Shown piece by piece: positions 50,106 through 61,574 of a stretch of DNA of 64,000 nt; position 1 is the stretch's first letter; every line of letters starts with the position of its first letter. The DNA lies in the NCBI RefSeq assembly GCF_013373865.1, contig NC_050474.1, positions 520,001 to 584,000 of the forward strand, written 5' to 3'. Source of the DNA: Monomorium pharaonis (Eukaryota > Arthropoda > Insecta > Hymenoptera > Formicidae). The notes beneath the pieces are model-generated. The model was given only the letters and a program-made list of their open reading frames with translations. It was not told the DNA's origin and did no database searches. A program made the translations under genes and the position numbers.

Positions 50106-50345
50106 GATATATCAAACGCTTAAATATGAATAAATTTAATTTTTGATAAAAACTATTTGCGAATGTTTGGTATGATAATAAAAAAGTAGAGAAGTTTTAA
50201 TAGAAATATATTTATAAGAATTTTTTTGTGGCATATCTATCGCTTTGAAGTTTCAAAGATAACGCTTGAGATTTTTTGCATTTCATGAAAAATCAAAAAT
50301 TTTTTAATTTAATTTTTACAATTTAATATTGTGAAAAATATTCTT

Positions 50346-52775
50346 TTAAGTTCGATTAATTTTAATTATTTTTAAATGTATACCACCTTTTGGTACTAAT
50401 AACAGAAATGTTTTAGGATCGCTTACATAGGGTATTGGAGTTTTAGCACAAACATCAATTTTGTAATTTCGTAATATCTTTACAAGTCCAAGTTTAGTCT
50501 GATGAACAGCAAAGCGAGCTCCTGAAAGTAAAGAAACATTATGATACAAAAACCTATTATGTCGATGATATGAATCAGATATAAATTAGATCAAATCTTT
50601 TAGTAAAAAATATTAATTTCAATTAAATATTAATTTTAATTAAAAATAATTTTATTATAGAAAGAAATAATAAGCAGTGTTTAAATTGATTTTATTTTAC
50701 CAATACAATTCCTTGGTCCGTCGCCAAAAGGTAAATAAGTCATAGGATGCCTGCTTTGCACAGCTTCTTCATTAAACCTTTCTGGATCGAAAACATCCGG
50801 TTGTGGATAAAAATTCGGATCTCGATGAATCGCAAAAGCAGGAATCCATATTTTTTGCCCTTTTGGTATACTAACTTTGGTACTATTATCGAAAGTATAA
50901 TTTGATACGGATTGTCTCATAAGAACTGTCACTGGCGGATATTTTCGTAAGGTTTCTAAATGTATTAAGAATAGTGTTAAATTATAAAAATGCATATATA
51001 TGTTTATTTAAAAAATACATTAGGCTAAAACAGGTTGTATCAACAATAAAATCATATTTTAATATCATTGAAAATGAAAATAACAACATATATTTTTCTT
51101 ATTTAATTTTTTTTAACAGCATACCTTTAAAAACTTTATCTAAGTAATCCATTTGTTTGATATTATCATATGTTAAATCTTTGCCATATTTTGCATAAGT
51201 TTCATCAATTTCCTTACGTAGTTTGTCTTGTATTTTTTGATTTAACGCTAACTCGTAGAGTGTGTTACTAATAGTTGTCGATGAAGTTTCAAAGCCAGCG
51301 AGGAAAAATACGAACGCTTGAGCAGCTATTAAAGTATCTGTCAAATCTAAAATATTATTTCTAATTTACTATTAATAAATTTAAAGTTTTAATTAATTAA
51401 TTAATTACTTATCAATCAAGTTTGTAATACATATTTTATATTTTTGAAATTACATAATTAAAATAAAAATTATGATTATATGTTAAAACATCTATTATCA
51501 AAATCCAGCTATAATACAAAAAGTTGTTCTAATAAAAATAAAAATTTATTATTTTATAATTTATATTATTTTTATGTGATTTTTAAAATTATTTCTAACA
51601 TATGAAAACTTATATATTTCTTCTCCATAAAAACTTTCCTATAACAAGAAGAATAAATACATATGAGATTAATACCAACCAACATCACCTAACTTATCTG
51701 GGTGATTCTTTAATTCACGCAATTTATCAATGAAATCATTTCTAGTGACATTATTCGTGTCTCTGTAATTCATGGTTTCCGTAACAATACTTGTAAAAAA
51801 CTTAGTAATTTCCATTTGCGGCAGGATGTAACCGAGCATATCATAAAGTTTAGGAAACATTGTTCTTATTCTTGTTCGTAATACATTTGGCCAGCTCGGA
51901 CTGAATACTTTCCTTCCCATTTTACGAAATTCGCTGTCCTCGTTCGACAGTGCATTCATTTCGAGGCCAAATGCACAGCTGCCAATGACATCTGTCGTAT
52001 ATTTGGCCGTCAACTCGCGGCATTCTACCACAGGTTCGTCTAGACTCGCTATTTTTTCCATGTATTGAACAAGATGATCAGCACATTCTGATATTAAAGA
52101 GAACATCTCCTTTAGTTTACCAGATGTAAAAACAGGTGACAGTTTCATCCTTAACGGTCGCCATCTCTTCGATTCCAAATTAAAAAGATGTTGCGATAGC
52201 GGTTCCATCTGTAAAAAGAACTGTTTTTAAATTCCGAATTATAAATTTTTTTTAATTTTGTTTCTATTTAAAAAAAATTCTCTTAAAACTTCACAAAGAA
52301 TTTGTTTTTATTCCATTACAATTCTAAATTCTTTTGAGATAAAAAGAAAATTCTTTTTAAGTTTGTAATGTTATATATGTTATTTGAGTAGTTTATATTT
52401 CAAATAAACTTATATAATAAATATTCTCACTTTTTCGACAACGGGAAGTCCTCTATTAGGAAATTTAGTAAAATCTTTAATAAGAACATCTTTAATAAGA
52501 TCTAGATCTTTTATAATAAGAAGGGGTGTCCTTCTCGCAAATATTCCAATCAGTCGTTCATCTTTGTAGTCATTATATAGTTTCGTAATATAATCACTCA
52601 TAGATATCTTTGCTAACGCAACATTTGTGATATTACCAAATCCCGGTTTTGGTTGTGGACCTTGAACGCCACGTGACTTCCAAAAATTAAAAGGTAATGT
52701 GAAGTAATAATAAAGACTAATAATTAAGGCGACAATGCCGCATAGAATTTCGAATGTTCCCCATGACGATTCCAT
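50346..52775 (-). CDS. Cytochrome P450, CYP6AS-like (copy D)
   Basis: Exons: 52775-52431, 52208-51680, 51346-51125, 50955-50701, 50521-50346; 1,527 nt, 508 aa, the longest of the four. The N-terminus has four extra residues (MESSWGTFEILCG); one extra Val (PVVEC) in exon 2 and one extra residue (DNST) in exon 4 account for most of the rest. Motifs: WKSRGVQGPQPKPGFG hinge, KRWRPLRMKLSP, I-helix LAGFETSS, ExxR ETLRKYPP, AIHRDP, DPERF, heme loop FGDGPRNCIG. The exon 2 donor is unusual (GTT G|gttggt) but is fixed by the position in the three paralogues. Exon 1 donor is AAA|gtgaga. Preceded by a 5' UTR exon beginning at 52815. Confidence 0.96.
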
Positions 52776-52962
52776 TGTCCAGCAATCACGAACAGATTGT
52801 TATAAATGACTTTTACTGAAAGAAAAGCAATATTTTATTATATATATATAAATCTCCGTCTCATAAATTATAAAATTCAATAAAACTTAAATAAAGCACG
52901 TGTTTTTAATAGAACGTGAACATATATTTTATCAATTATCAAATACTAAAATTATCGAGAAA

Positions 52963-53035
52963 TTATTCTTACATACATAGAACATATAATAATTAATTAT
53001 TCTTACATACATAGAACATATAATAATTAATTATA
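52963..53035. repeat. Tandem duplication, two copies of about 38 bp
   Basis: ATTATTCTTACATACATAGA.. ..ACATATAATAATTA is repeated once, head to tail, with no visible change between copies, so the duplication is young. Confidence 0.85.
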
Positions 53036-53710
53036 GTAACTAATGTAGTTCTATTTTTTAACACTGTTATATTTTGATCATTACTTTATTGTACATTAGT
53101 ATCAAATATTTTCAGAGTTATATCAGTCAATGATAATCAATTTATAATTAAATATTAACATAAAATATTACATAGGTTCCATTTTTTATAATATTAAATG
53201 TGTACGTGAGAAGAAATACAAGTAATCCCAAATGTTTAATCAGAAAAACGCGCTAAGTAAATTAATATTTACACAAATGCGCAACGTATTGCATCACTAA
53301 AGCTAATAAATTACTGAAATAAAAAAGAACACAATATAACCAATTACTTCTTAATGCAGCACTATAAATAGGTATGATGTTATGTCATAATGTTACGCAA
53401 ATCATTTTGAGATTAGAACCTATAACACCTTAAGAGGCTTAAGGTGTAGAATTTATTATCGAGTAAACGAATAAGAAAAATAGAAAAAAAGATAGATTTG
53501 TAATAAATTCAATAAAATTTTATAACCTTATAATTTCTGTTTAATTATAGTATAATGTCCATTATAATAGTTTTAATTGTTATTTAAATTAAAGAAATAA
53601 ATTTCTCTTAGCGCCAATAGATTTGAATTGCGCTCGCTTTAACGCTTTAAGCATTATTTTATCTTTGTTTATATCATTCAACAAAAATAAATGATGTTTA
53701 TAAATGCTGA

Positions 53711-53909
53711 GAGCGTCAAGGCAAACAACCTTCAAGCAATATGTGATATTTTTTGCGGTATAGGATTAGAAAAAAAAACGAGAGATCATTTTTCCTCTTT
53801 GATCCATGCTTGTGAGAAAATTCGTTCTCGAGAGGTGCAATCTAACATTGAAGTGGGGATAAAGTGGGAGAGACATAAAGGACATATACACATATTAAAA
53901 TTGCTGTGA
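53711..53909 (+). pseudogene. Inverted relic of exon 2 of the 55-64 kb secreted family
   Basis: The plus-strand frame reads VKANNLQA..., matching the start of exon 2 of the 58.4-60.7 kb gene (VYAHNLQA). It keeps 51 residues from the exon start to a conserved Trp, exactly as in the 61.6-63.6 kb gene (..SLKW versus ..GIKW). It stops at TGA 13 codons after that Trp, where the live exons run on for about 19 more and end in a gt donor. There is no proper AG|GTC acceptor (AGC|GTC) and no exon 1, 3 or 4 nearby. Best read as a broken, inverted copy lying inside the 5' UTR intron of P450 copy D. A functional short exon cannot be excluded. Confidence 0.55.
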
Positions 53910-54381
53910 TGACGATTACTCGCGCACACAAGGAACAAGTAATTGATCGAATGCTCGTACGTATAACACACACATGTATGATAAAAGTAAATCATCATTC
54001 AAAGAGATTTAAAAGCTCACCGTGGAAATTACATCATCGGTCAAACACTTAATTTTTCACACGCAATGAAATATTTGAGAGCTATAATAATACCGCTTAT
54101 CAATACAATAGACGTCGACATTATTCTATTCATCGCGCAATGAGGCGATATATACATACAAAGGTAAAGTTACAAAATTTGTTTCTTTCTCTTTTTCTGA
54201 AAATGTCGATTAGGCAATGGTATGATTGGTGTAAGCCAAGACACATAAAATACCTGATTTACAGATAGCAGTGCGATGGAAGTACACCAGCGATGCTGCT
54301 GCGTACCAGATCGTGGTTAGCTCGTAGGTCGACTGATACTGACTCGCAATGATGTAATTCGCACTAATTGTCTACATCAAA

Positions 54382-54389
54382 ATTATATA
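54382..54389 (-). promoter_or_regulatory. TATA box of P450 copy D
   Basis: Minus-strand TATATAAT in CCGTATATAATTTTG, followed about 20 bases later by CAATTAGTG. This is the same arrangement as upstream of copy C; start site expected near 54360. Confidence 0.5.
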
Positions 54390-55721
54390 CGGTTTTTCTA
54401 TTGGGAGGAGACGCGATACACGAATCGCAGTGAATTGTGTAATTCATCTTCCTCCGCTGCATCAAGTGACTCTGCAGAATAGCGAATACTCCGAAAACTC
54501 CCACTTGTTCATATAAAATCTCAATACATTTATGCAAGCAGATATGCAAACATTATTAATATGTACTTATGTGAATTTTAGCGCTAAATAGTCGCTTTTG
54601 GTCATCCAAATTTAATTGTCCGATTGTGAAGACGAATTTCGAATAAATTTATTAAATTAAACGCACCTTAAAATAATTGTCCCTAATAAATTGTTCCAAT
54701 CAATAATCAATTTTGTTAACTTCTCTCAGTTAAACAATTTGGACTGACAATGAGTAATAATACGAAAGAAACAAGTGGACGTTACTGAAAAAATAAAAGA
54801 GAAGAAGAATTGTTTGGCTAAAGTTTTAAATCTTTTCGCAGACTAAATTAAGATCAATAATTAGTCGGTATGTTTATTCTTCGATATAATCTAATATCTG
54901 ATATTATGCGTGTTATTTGTGACGTAAATTATAATCTGCGATAATGATGTATTTCAAAATGCCTTATCACGTATTTGTAAAATCCGATAGTTAATGATTT
55001 CTTAATATTTCTTTATAAATTTGTTTGTATTTCACATTTCTATGAAGATTTTTTAAGTGTAATTAAAAAGATTTAGCAAAATTATCAAGCATAATTTTAA
55101 TTAATTAGTTATTTATATTAGTTACATCCGATCTTTATAAATCTTTATCCTTCTATCGGGATTTTATATTTAAAAATTTCTTAGTTCTATCTTATTTATT
55201 TATTTTTTATTTTTTAAGAAATCTAGAAATTAGCAAAACATTAATTTATATTTTAAATAATTTTTAACAGATGTAGTTATATTTTATCATTATAATACAT
55301 TATTTTGTGTAAACTTTACGACAAATGTTAGAAAGTAAAAACGTATATTTCAGTTGTACAAATAACATATCTTTTCGCAGAAAATTTATTACGTCATTTA
55401 ATTTCCATTCTACTAAAGCGTATAATTAAGTGATACGTTGGTGTTGTTAACAATAATGTAGTAACGTAGTATATATAATAAAGTAATTCCTATTTTGTAA
55501 TTATTTTTACTTATCTTATATTATATTTAAAAAAAATCTTTCATGTAAATAATAAAATCTCAAGATGTATCGTAAACTCCGTTAAACATAAATTTTAGTA
55601 ATGGAAAAAGCTAATTGCAAAACACTATCTTTTTCGATAATAATGATTTTTCTAGAGTATAACTTCAAATCGCAACAAATCATAATCGCATAATGCAATG
55701 ATCAAAGATATATTTCTACAA
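54390..55721. other. Intergenic DNA between P450 copy D and the secreted family
   Basis: The block to about 54.7 kb is homologous to DNA upstream of copy C (GCGCTAAATAGTCGCT.. ..AATTTAATTGTCC). The rest is AT-rich with no supported gene. Confidence 0.55.
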
Positions 55722-57341
55722 TTAGTTGAGGCACTTGGTAGCGGTTGATCTGGCTTCCTCGACTTTTGAGTATGCGGTCGAGTAAGCATTATTTAGGCAA
55801 GTAGTATACTGATCAACGACAACATTTTTTGCGTTTTTAGAGATAGCTTTGGCGGAACTGGCATCAGTCTTCAAATTGTTCACGCTATTCTTACTTGTTC
55901 TAAGCTGAGTGGAGATACAATTATGTAATTTTAAAATGTCGATAAGTCTCGAATTTTTTTCGTAGCAATCTGGAAAGATCTTATCCAATTCTTTTATTAA
56001 CTCAAATCCGGCCTATAAAAAACAAAAAATAACGCGACAGTTTAGTGATTAATTATTTGTGGAAAGTAGGATCACTGCACTAGTCGTTGAATAACCAATC
56101 CATCAAAAAGTATACGTTAACAAGAATATTAATAATAAAAATAATAAAACTTTAAAATAATAAATTGTAAATAAATATATTTTATATTTAATTTTCATAC
56201 AGATTTAATTAAAATGTTGTGTTTTACTTAAAAATATAATTATATTAAGTTATTTTTGTTTGTTCATTGACTGATGCAGTGACCTATGTGCTAGAACCAA
56301 TATTTGCGATTATAATTACGAGAATTTACCGTAATGTAATTATCAATAAAATTAAGATTGTCCTTGATAGAACATGTTGAAGTATATATGCATAATCGTG
56401 CTTCAGCGATTAATTCGTAGTCGGTAATCCGAGAAATATTAAGAGCGTTATCGTAGCATGATTGAGCATTTTTACCATTTGCCTTGGCGTCTTCTACCTC
56501 TTTCTGACGATAAGAAACATTGTTAATTAAGTTAATGCATTATGTTTATATTATTTTATCAAATATCGCTTTTTACCAATTATCAAAAATACGTATCATG
56601 AATGCGTATAAATTCTGTGATTTTAGATAAAAAAATGTTGAGTAACTCTTACATGTATTTTATCAAGTATGGAAATGGTGTAGTTATCGTACTCTTTCAT
56701 TTGTTTCAACCATATTTTCATGACTGTCAGGTCTGCGTCTTGCTGAACATTATCACGAAGAAGTTCGAGTTGCCGTATAGTATTTTCTACGTCTAATCTC
56801 GCGTTTCGAATTTGACCCACCAAAATGTTTAAAAAGGTTGCATCCGCCTAAAATTGATAATAATAAATTTAAAACACATCTTTTTTGCACTATATATTTT
56901 TATTAATGTACACAAAATGTTTTGCAACAGGTAAGAGAAAAACATTTTAGGAGTGATTTGCGATGATAAAACGAGACGCAAAACAAAATTATAATTTGAC
57001 ATAAATATTTAGAATTAAATATTTAGAGTTACAATAAAAATAAGAAAAGAAATTTATTTATTCAAAAGAGAAAGAAAGAAAGAGAGAAAAAAGAAAGAGA
57101 GAGAGTTTGATCACCAATATACATTTATACCAATGTTTATAGTAAACTATTTTTCTTTCAGACAAGTATGTATTTTCTACTATGCATCCTTTTTTACAAT
57201 GTAACTTTAATGTTAAACCTTAAATATTAACGTTCGACAAACACAAGATTAAATATCTGTTATAAATAAATTATTTAAAAAAAAAAAGAGACTTACATTG
57301 CAAGATATAGTCAAGAGGCATAACGCTATGGCGGTTCTCAT
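55722..57341 (-). CDS. Secreted helical protein, tandem family member 1 (TsetseEP/DUF725-like?)
   Basis: Exons: 57341-57297, 56847-56653, 56503-56330, 56012-55722; 705 nt, 234 aa, all introns phase 0. Exon 1 encodes only the signal peptide (MRTAIALCLLTISCN). The mature protein is predicted helical throughout. Exon 2 has no Cys. Exon 3 has SCY, LCI and TCS; exon 4 has DCY, NCI, TCL and a C-terminal KCLN. Six of these Cys positions are shared with the two neighbours; the extra Cys in exon 3 is unpaired in the alignment. Exon 3 begins KEVEDAKANGK, close to KEVDAAKADGK in member 3. Size, signal peptide, helix content and spaced Cys resemble the insect TsetseEP (DUF725) secreted proteins, but no diagnostic motif confirms this. 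TATA at 57413-57419 and a TCAGT initiator. Confidence 0.8.
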
Positions 57342-57386
57342 ACTTGGCTGTTAGTATTACTGTTCAAATTGACATCAGAAAAACTG

Positions 57387-57419
57387 ACTGATAACCGATA
57401 TTAATATCACTCTTTTATA
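57387..57419 (-). promoter_or_regulatory. Core promoter of secreted family member 1
   Basis: Minus-strand TATAAAAG (57413-57419) and TCAGT initiator (57387-57391), spaced about 27 bases. The 5' UTR would be about 48 bases. GATAAG motifs lie further upstream (57524, 57555-57560, and inverted at 57567-57572). Confidence 0.65.
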
Positions 57420-57847
57420 CATTCAACATCTTCACTGCAATATGAAATCATAATAAAATATCACGTCTTAATGGAATACCATAATACTACTTTTATTTCG
57501 ACAAGCTTAAATTTTATCCAAGAGATAACACAGATTATAATCCATTTACATAACGATAAGACACGACTTATCGTAAACAATTTTAAGAATTTGTTTGAAA
57601 CACGCATTCGTCAAGTGATAATCACGTCATAAAAGAATTAAATAATATCAAGTATTAATATCAAATTAAAAATAATACATTCTATATTTAGCAATCATAT
57701 TGTTACAAATATAATCTTGTTTAACAAAGAACAATAACCAAATCTTGCTTATGTAGAATATAATATATATAATTTTCTTGTCTTTAATTTTAAATTTTAA
57801 AACATATTTTTAATATTTTTAATATTATGACTAAACCTAAAGAGCAT

Positions 57848-57889
<42 letters not shown>

Positions 57890-58380
57890 GTTTAAAAAAT
57901 CTAATTCTTAATTTAAAGATATTGCTATTTTATGAATTTCTCTGCACGCATAATTATCCTTTCTTAAAAATTATTATTAAATAATTAAAAAAATATTTTT
58001 TTAAATAAAATTGTTTGCTTACAAAATTTCTTTATGTAAGTAAATTATATTTGTTTAACACTATATAATCTCATATGTTTAATATTTTAAAAATAAAAAA
58101 ATTCTCATAATAAGAATCTTTTTCTATGAAGCATAAAGAAATACATCGGTAAATAATTCTTAATCATTTTTTCCATTATTTTTATTTTTCTTGAGAGAGT
58201 ACATCACACATATATACATAAAAAATCTCTTCTTAAATATATCGTATGAAGTTCTGGATTTAAGAAGAAAGGAGGCGCATCATTGATGATCAAAGCTTTG
58301 CGTTTTGATTTTTCGGAATACATGGTTTTCTTCCGAGTATTTTATAATTTTTAACGTAAATCGTAATCGACGAAAATGCA
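57420..58380. other. Upstream region of member 1 and spacer to member 2
   Basis: GATA-motif cluster at 57.52-57.62 kb, then AT-rich spacer with an (AT)19 run at 57850-57887. No gene. Confidence 0.6.
57850..57887. repeat. (AT)n microsatellite
   Basis: Uninterrupted AT run of about 19 units. Confidence 0.95.
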
Positions 58381-60717
58381 CTAGTTTTCTTCAAGTTCAA
58401 AACTTTGTTTATAATTTTTCTCCACAGCTTCACGAACGCATCTGGAGTTGGACAACATTGCACCATAACTTTCGAAGCGTGCTACTACGTAGACATCGGT
58501 CAGACATTTGGCGGCATTCCGAACGATGTTGTCGGATACCGGTAATACACTGTTCTTGATGTTCTCCGAACCAGCGTTCCGTTCAAACTGGTCCACGGCC
58601 TTATTAATTTGTGCGTACTCCTCGAGAACGCATCTTTGTTTTTTAGACTCATCTTCGTCGTGACAGATCACGTAGATATTATTCAATTGATTCAGCAGAT
58701 CGTTTCCAACCTACGTAGGAGACGATTAGCACGATTATACAATTAGATTAATTACATGCATGGAAAGAGCAATTTTGTTGAAATATTTAAAAACTTAACT
58801 GGATACGAGACGCTACAGCATAATGAACAATGCTGCAAGAAATTTCCAGCTTAAACGCACTACATTATCATATTTATTTTAATAAGATAACAAAAAATTA
58901 TTTTTTAATCTGGCTAAATTTTTAGATAATTCAGCAAAATCGTTCTTTCCATGTGCAAATCATAAACAAATTCAATAATTAATTCGATATTAATGGTGAG
59001 AACTTACCGATACAAAGTTATCAAGAAATCCGAGACTTTTTTTGATGGCAGTTTCAACGTTTTCTCGACACTCCGTAGCATCTTTGTATGCTTTGTTACT
59101 ATGCTCCTTTACGGACCAGGAATTAGTCTTGTAACAATGTTCAGCATCTACACCTTTAAATTGCTTAGCATCATTTACTTCTCTCTAAAATATAGAATTT
59201 GTGGTGAGTAATAATTATAGATTTGTTAAAATTTTCGATAAATTCTGTTCTAAATTATAAAAAATTATTTTTGAAATTATCGCAACGTTGTTATTATTAT
59301 TTAAAATAAACAGCTTTAATATTATTGCTTCTAAAATACAGTGTTTTTAATACAACATTTTATTAGCTTTCCATTAAAAACACAACACGAATGTTTTTAT
59401 GTATTATTAAAATAATGTTTTAACAGAACTATCTACATTTTTATAAACGCGTATTGATATTAAATAGTATTTTATCTTTAATGTAAATATTATCAAAGAA
59501 ACATTGCTAAGCATTCAATGTTGATAACTGCATTCATAAAACATGATAAAAATCGTTCCTTAATCATAATTGCTAAACCTGATAATTTGCTTCAATATCC
59601 CAAATTTCAAAATTTTGATATTAAAATCGACGACCGAACTTTAAAATTTCGGCATTAAAATCTTCAAAGATTGATGTATTAAAATTTTAAACCAAGTTTT
59701 TAGTTAAAATGACTTCAAAGTAATTATTAAAATTCAGCTATCGATTAATTACGATCGAATACGTCATTTTATTATTATTGTAATCTGTTATGCAATTTGG
59801 ATCGTAAATCGACTCGAATTATTACTCACGCGCATCGACTGCAGCAACAGAGTGACAAATTCACTGTGATTATTCATTTGTTCCCACCCTTTCTTTGCAG
59901 CTGTCAAAATAGTATCCTCTTCAATCTCGGTACGAACACGGTTAATATTCTGTATAATACCTTCCACGTTCCATATCGTGGCTCTTATTTCTAGCTCCGT
60001 TTTATCTAAATAATTCGCTTGTAGATTGTGCGCATAGACCTGCGTGCAAAAAATAATTGTTGTATAAAAAGGAAATAATTTTTAAAAGAGCAAAAGATAG
60101 CCGTTATTTTTTATAAAGTTACTTTTTAGAAAGGGAGTTGTCATTACAGTAAGAGCTCGTAAAAAAAAAACATTGTTTTTATTTTAAAACATTTTAATGT
60201 ACTAGTGTCCAATGACGATCCATATTTATTAGAGTGTCACAGCAAAAGTTCCGCAGCATTTAAAATTCCGTAACTTCGTTGATTTTTATTATTTATTTTC
60301 AGAATTTAACTAAATTTTGATTTATATATTTCAAATACTAAATATAGAAAAATATTTATAGAAAAACCCATAGAATTACTTTTTTACAGTTTTTATCTAT
60401 CTCTCCTTAACGAAAGCATTATCTTGAGCAATCCATATTCTTATAATTCACACCGATTTGGATTTACATTTACTGTTAATTCATGAAAGTATTGTACATA
60501 AAAATGAAAAAAAAACAACAAAATAACCATTTAAAGAAAAAATAATTTAAGGTATTTTAACAAATATTCTATTCATATTAAAAATAATATTACATGCTTA
60601 TTTATTATACAAACTTTCAACTTAGTCATTTTTTTTACAAACTTTACTCGAAGAAAAAAGATAGGAACTTACAGTACAAAGTACAGCCGAAAAGCACAAC
60701 GCTGTGGCGATTCTCAT
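58381..60717 (-). CDS. Secreted helical protein, tandem family member 2
   Basis: Exons: 60717-60673, 60039-59830, 59184-59008, 58710-58381; 762 nt, 253 aa, all introns phase 0. Signal peptide MRIATALCFSAVLCT in exon 1. Exon 2 (VYAHNLQANYLDK..) is Cys-free, with a conserved Trp (KKGWEQM). Exon 3 has HCY and ECR and ends LGFLDNFVS; exon 4 has ICH, RCV, KCL and RCV, then an extended acidic/basic tail (NYKQSFELEEN) absent from the siblings. The intron 2 acceptor is placed at ttttag|AGAGAAG, because this aligns REVNDAK with KEVxDAK of the others. Intron sizes (633, 645, 297) are larger than in member 1. Same promoter layout as member 3. Confidence 0.8.
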
Positions 60718-60766
60718 GTTTGTGGTGTCACCTGGGAGTGGCTCTGTTGACACGAGAATTTGACTA

Positions 60767-60804
60767 ACTGATAAGTATTACATTAATTGCGCCTTTTTAT
60801 ATAT
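60767..60804 (-). promoter_or_regulatory. Core promoter of secreted family member 2
   Basis: TATATAAA (60797-60804), GGCGCAATTAAT just downstream of it, and TCAGT initiator (60767-60771) about 30 bases from the TATA. GATAAG motifs at 60845-60850 and 60862-60867. Confidence 0.7.
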
Positions 60805-61574
60805 AAGACATGATAAAAAAATATTTTAACAAGCTTTGAGAGGTGATAAGGAAGGGACAGAGATAAGCGATATCTGCTTAATAAGCAATGTCCAAGAATA
60901 TCTGATCTCAATGATATTCTATTGTCGTGACATTAATTAAGTCAGAAGTATGTAGATATCTTTGCAAACGTTACTCAAACGCTTTTATCGCCAAATAGTA
61001 GCTCTGAATTTTTGGAAGTCTAATTATTAAATTTATTTGACCGTTATAAAGATTACAGAATTTATTCTTTAATCCTGAAGTTAATTTCTCAAAAAATTGC
61101 AAAATACAAGTGTAATAAAGCTACTTATCACTCTGCAAACTAAGCAATAGATTAAATAATCAGATTTCATAAGCAGATAGCAATAAGATTTACATATTAT
61201 TTATCAATAAAGATAAAAAGCAGCTTATTGCTTTTCGCGATCTACTGTTTCGCGATCTTATGCGCGATGAAGGTCAATGTCGGACATGGCAGGAATTGTA
61301 GGAACAAATAACTCTTATTTTGAGAATGTTTTTATTTTTTAATACATGTGAAATTTACATGTAAAATTATTCTCATGAAAAATACCATGGAATTCTGACT
61401 GCGGATACACGAGCTATGAATTATCCTAATTTTAGTATCTTTCAATATATCTCATAACATTATAATTCTTTTTTTTTTTAATGACAATCTTGACACGTCG
61501 CAATTGTTTTCCAGAATCATTTATTTCAATAAAGAACGGTCAATAGCAAATACAGTTTTAAAGTTACAGGGTTT
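60805..61574. other. Upstream region of member 2 and 3' flank of member 3
   Basis: GATA motifs near 60.85 kb; no gene. Minus-strand AATAAA (61520-61525) about 50 bases after the member 3 stop is a likely poly(A) signal. Confidence 0.6.
61520..61525 (-). terminator. Poly(A) signal of secreted family member 3
   Basis: AATAAA on the minus strand, about 50 bases past the TAG at 61575-61577. Confidence 0.55.

Larger units (their letters stand above)
52776..54254 (-). other. 5' UTR of P450 copy D with a 1.4-kb intron
   Basis: UTR exon 52815-52776 follows tttctttcag. The upstream noncoding exon ends at 54254 (CAG|gtattt), matching AATCAG|gta of copy C. The intron (52816-54253) is expanded compared with copies B and C. 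It contains a tandem duplication at about 52963-53035 and the secreted-family exon relic at 53711-53909. Confidence 0.55.
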
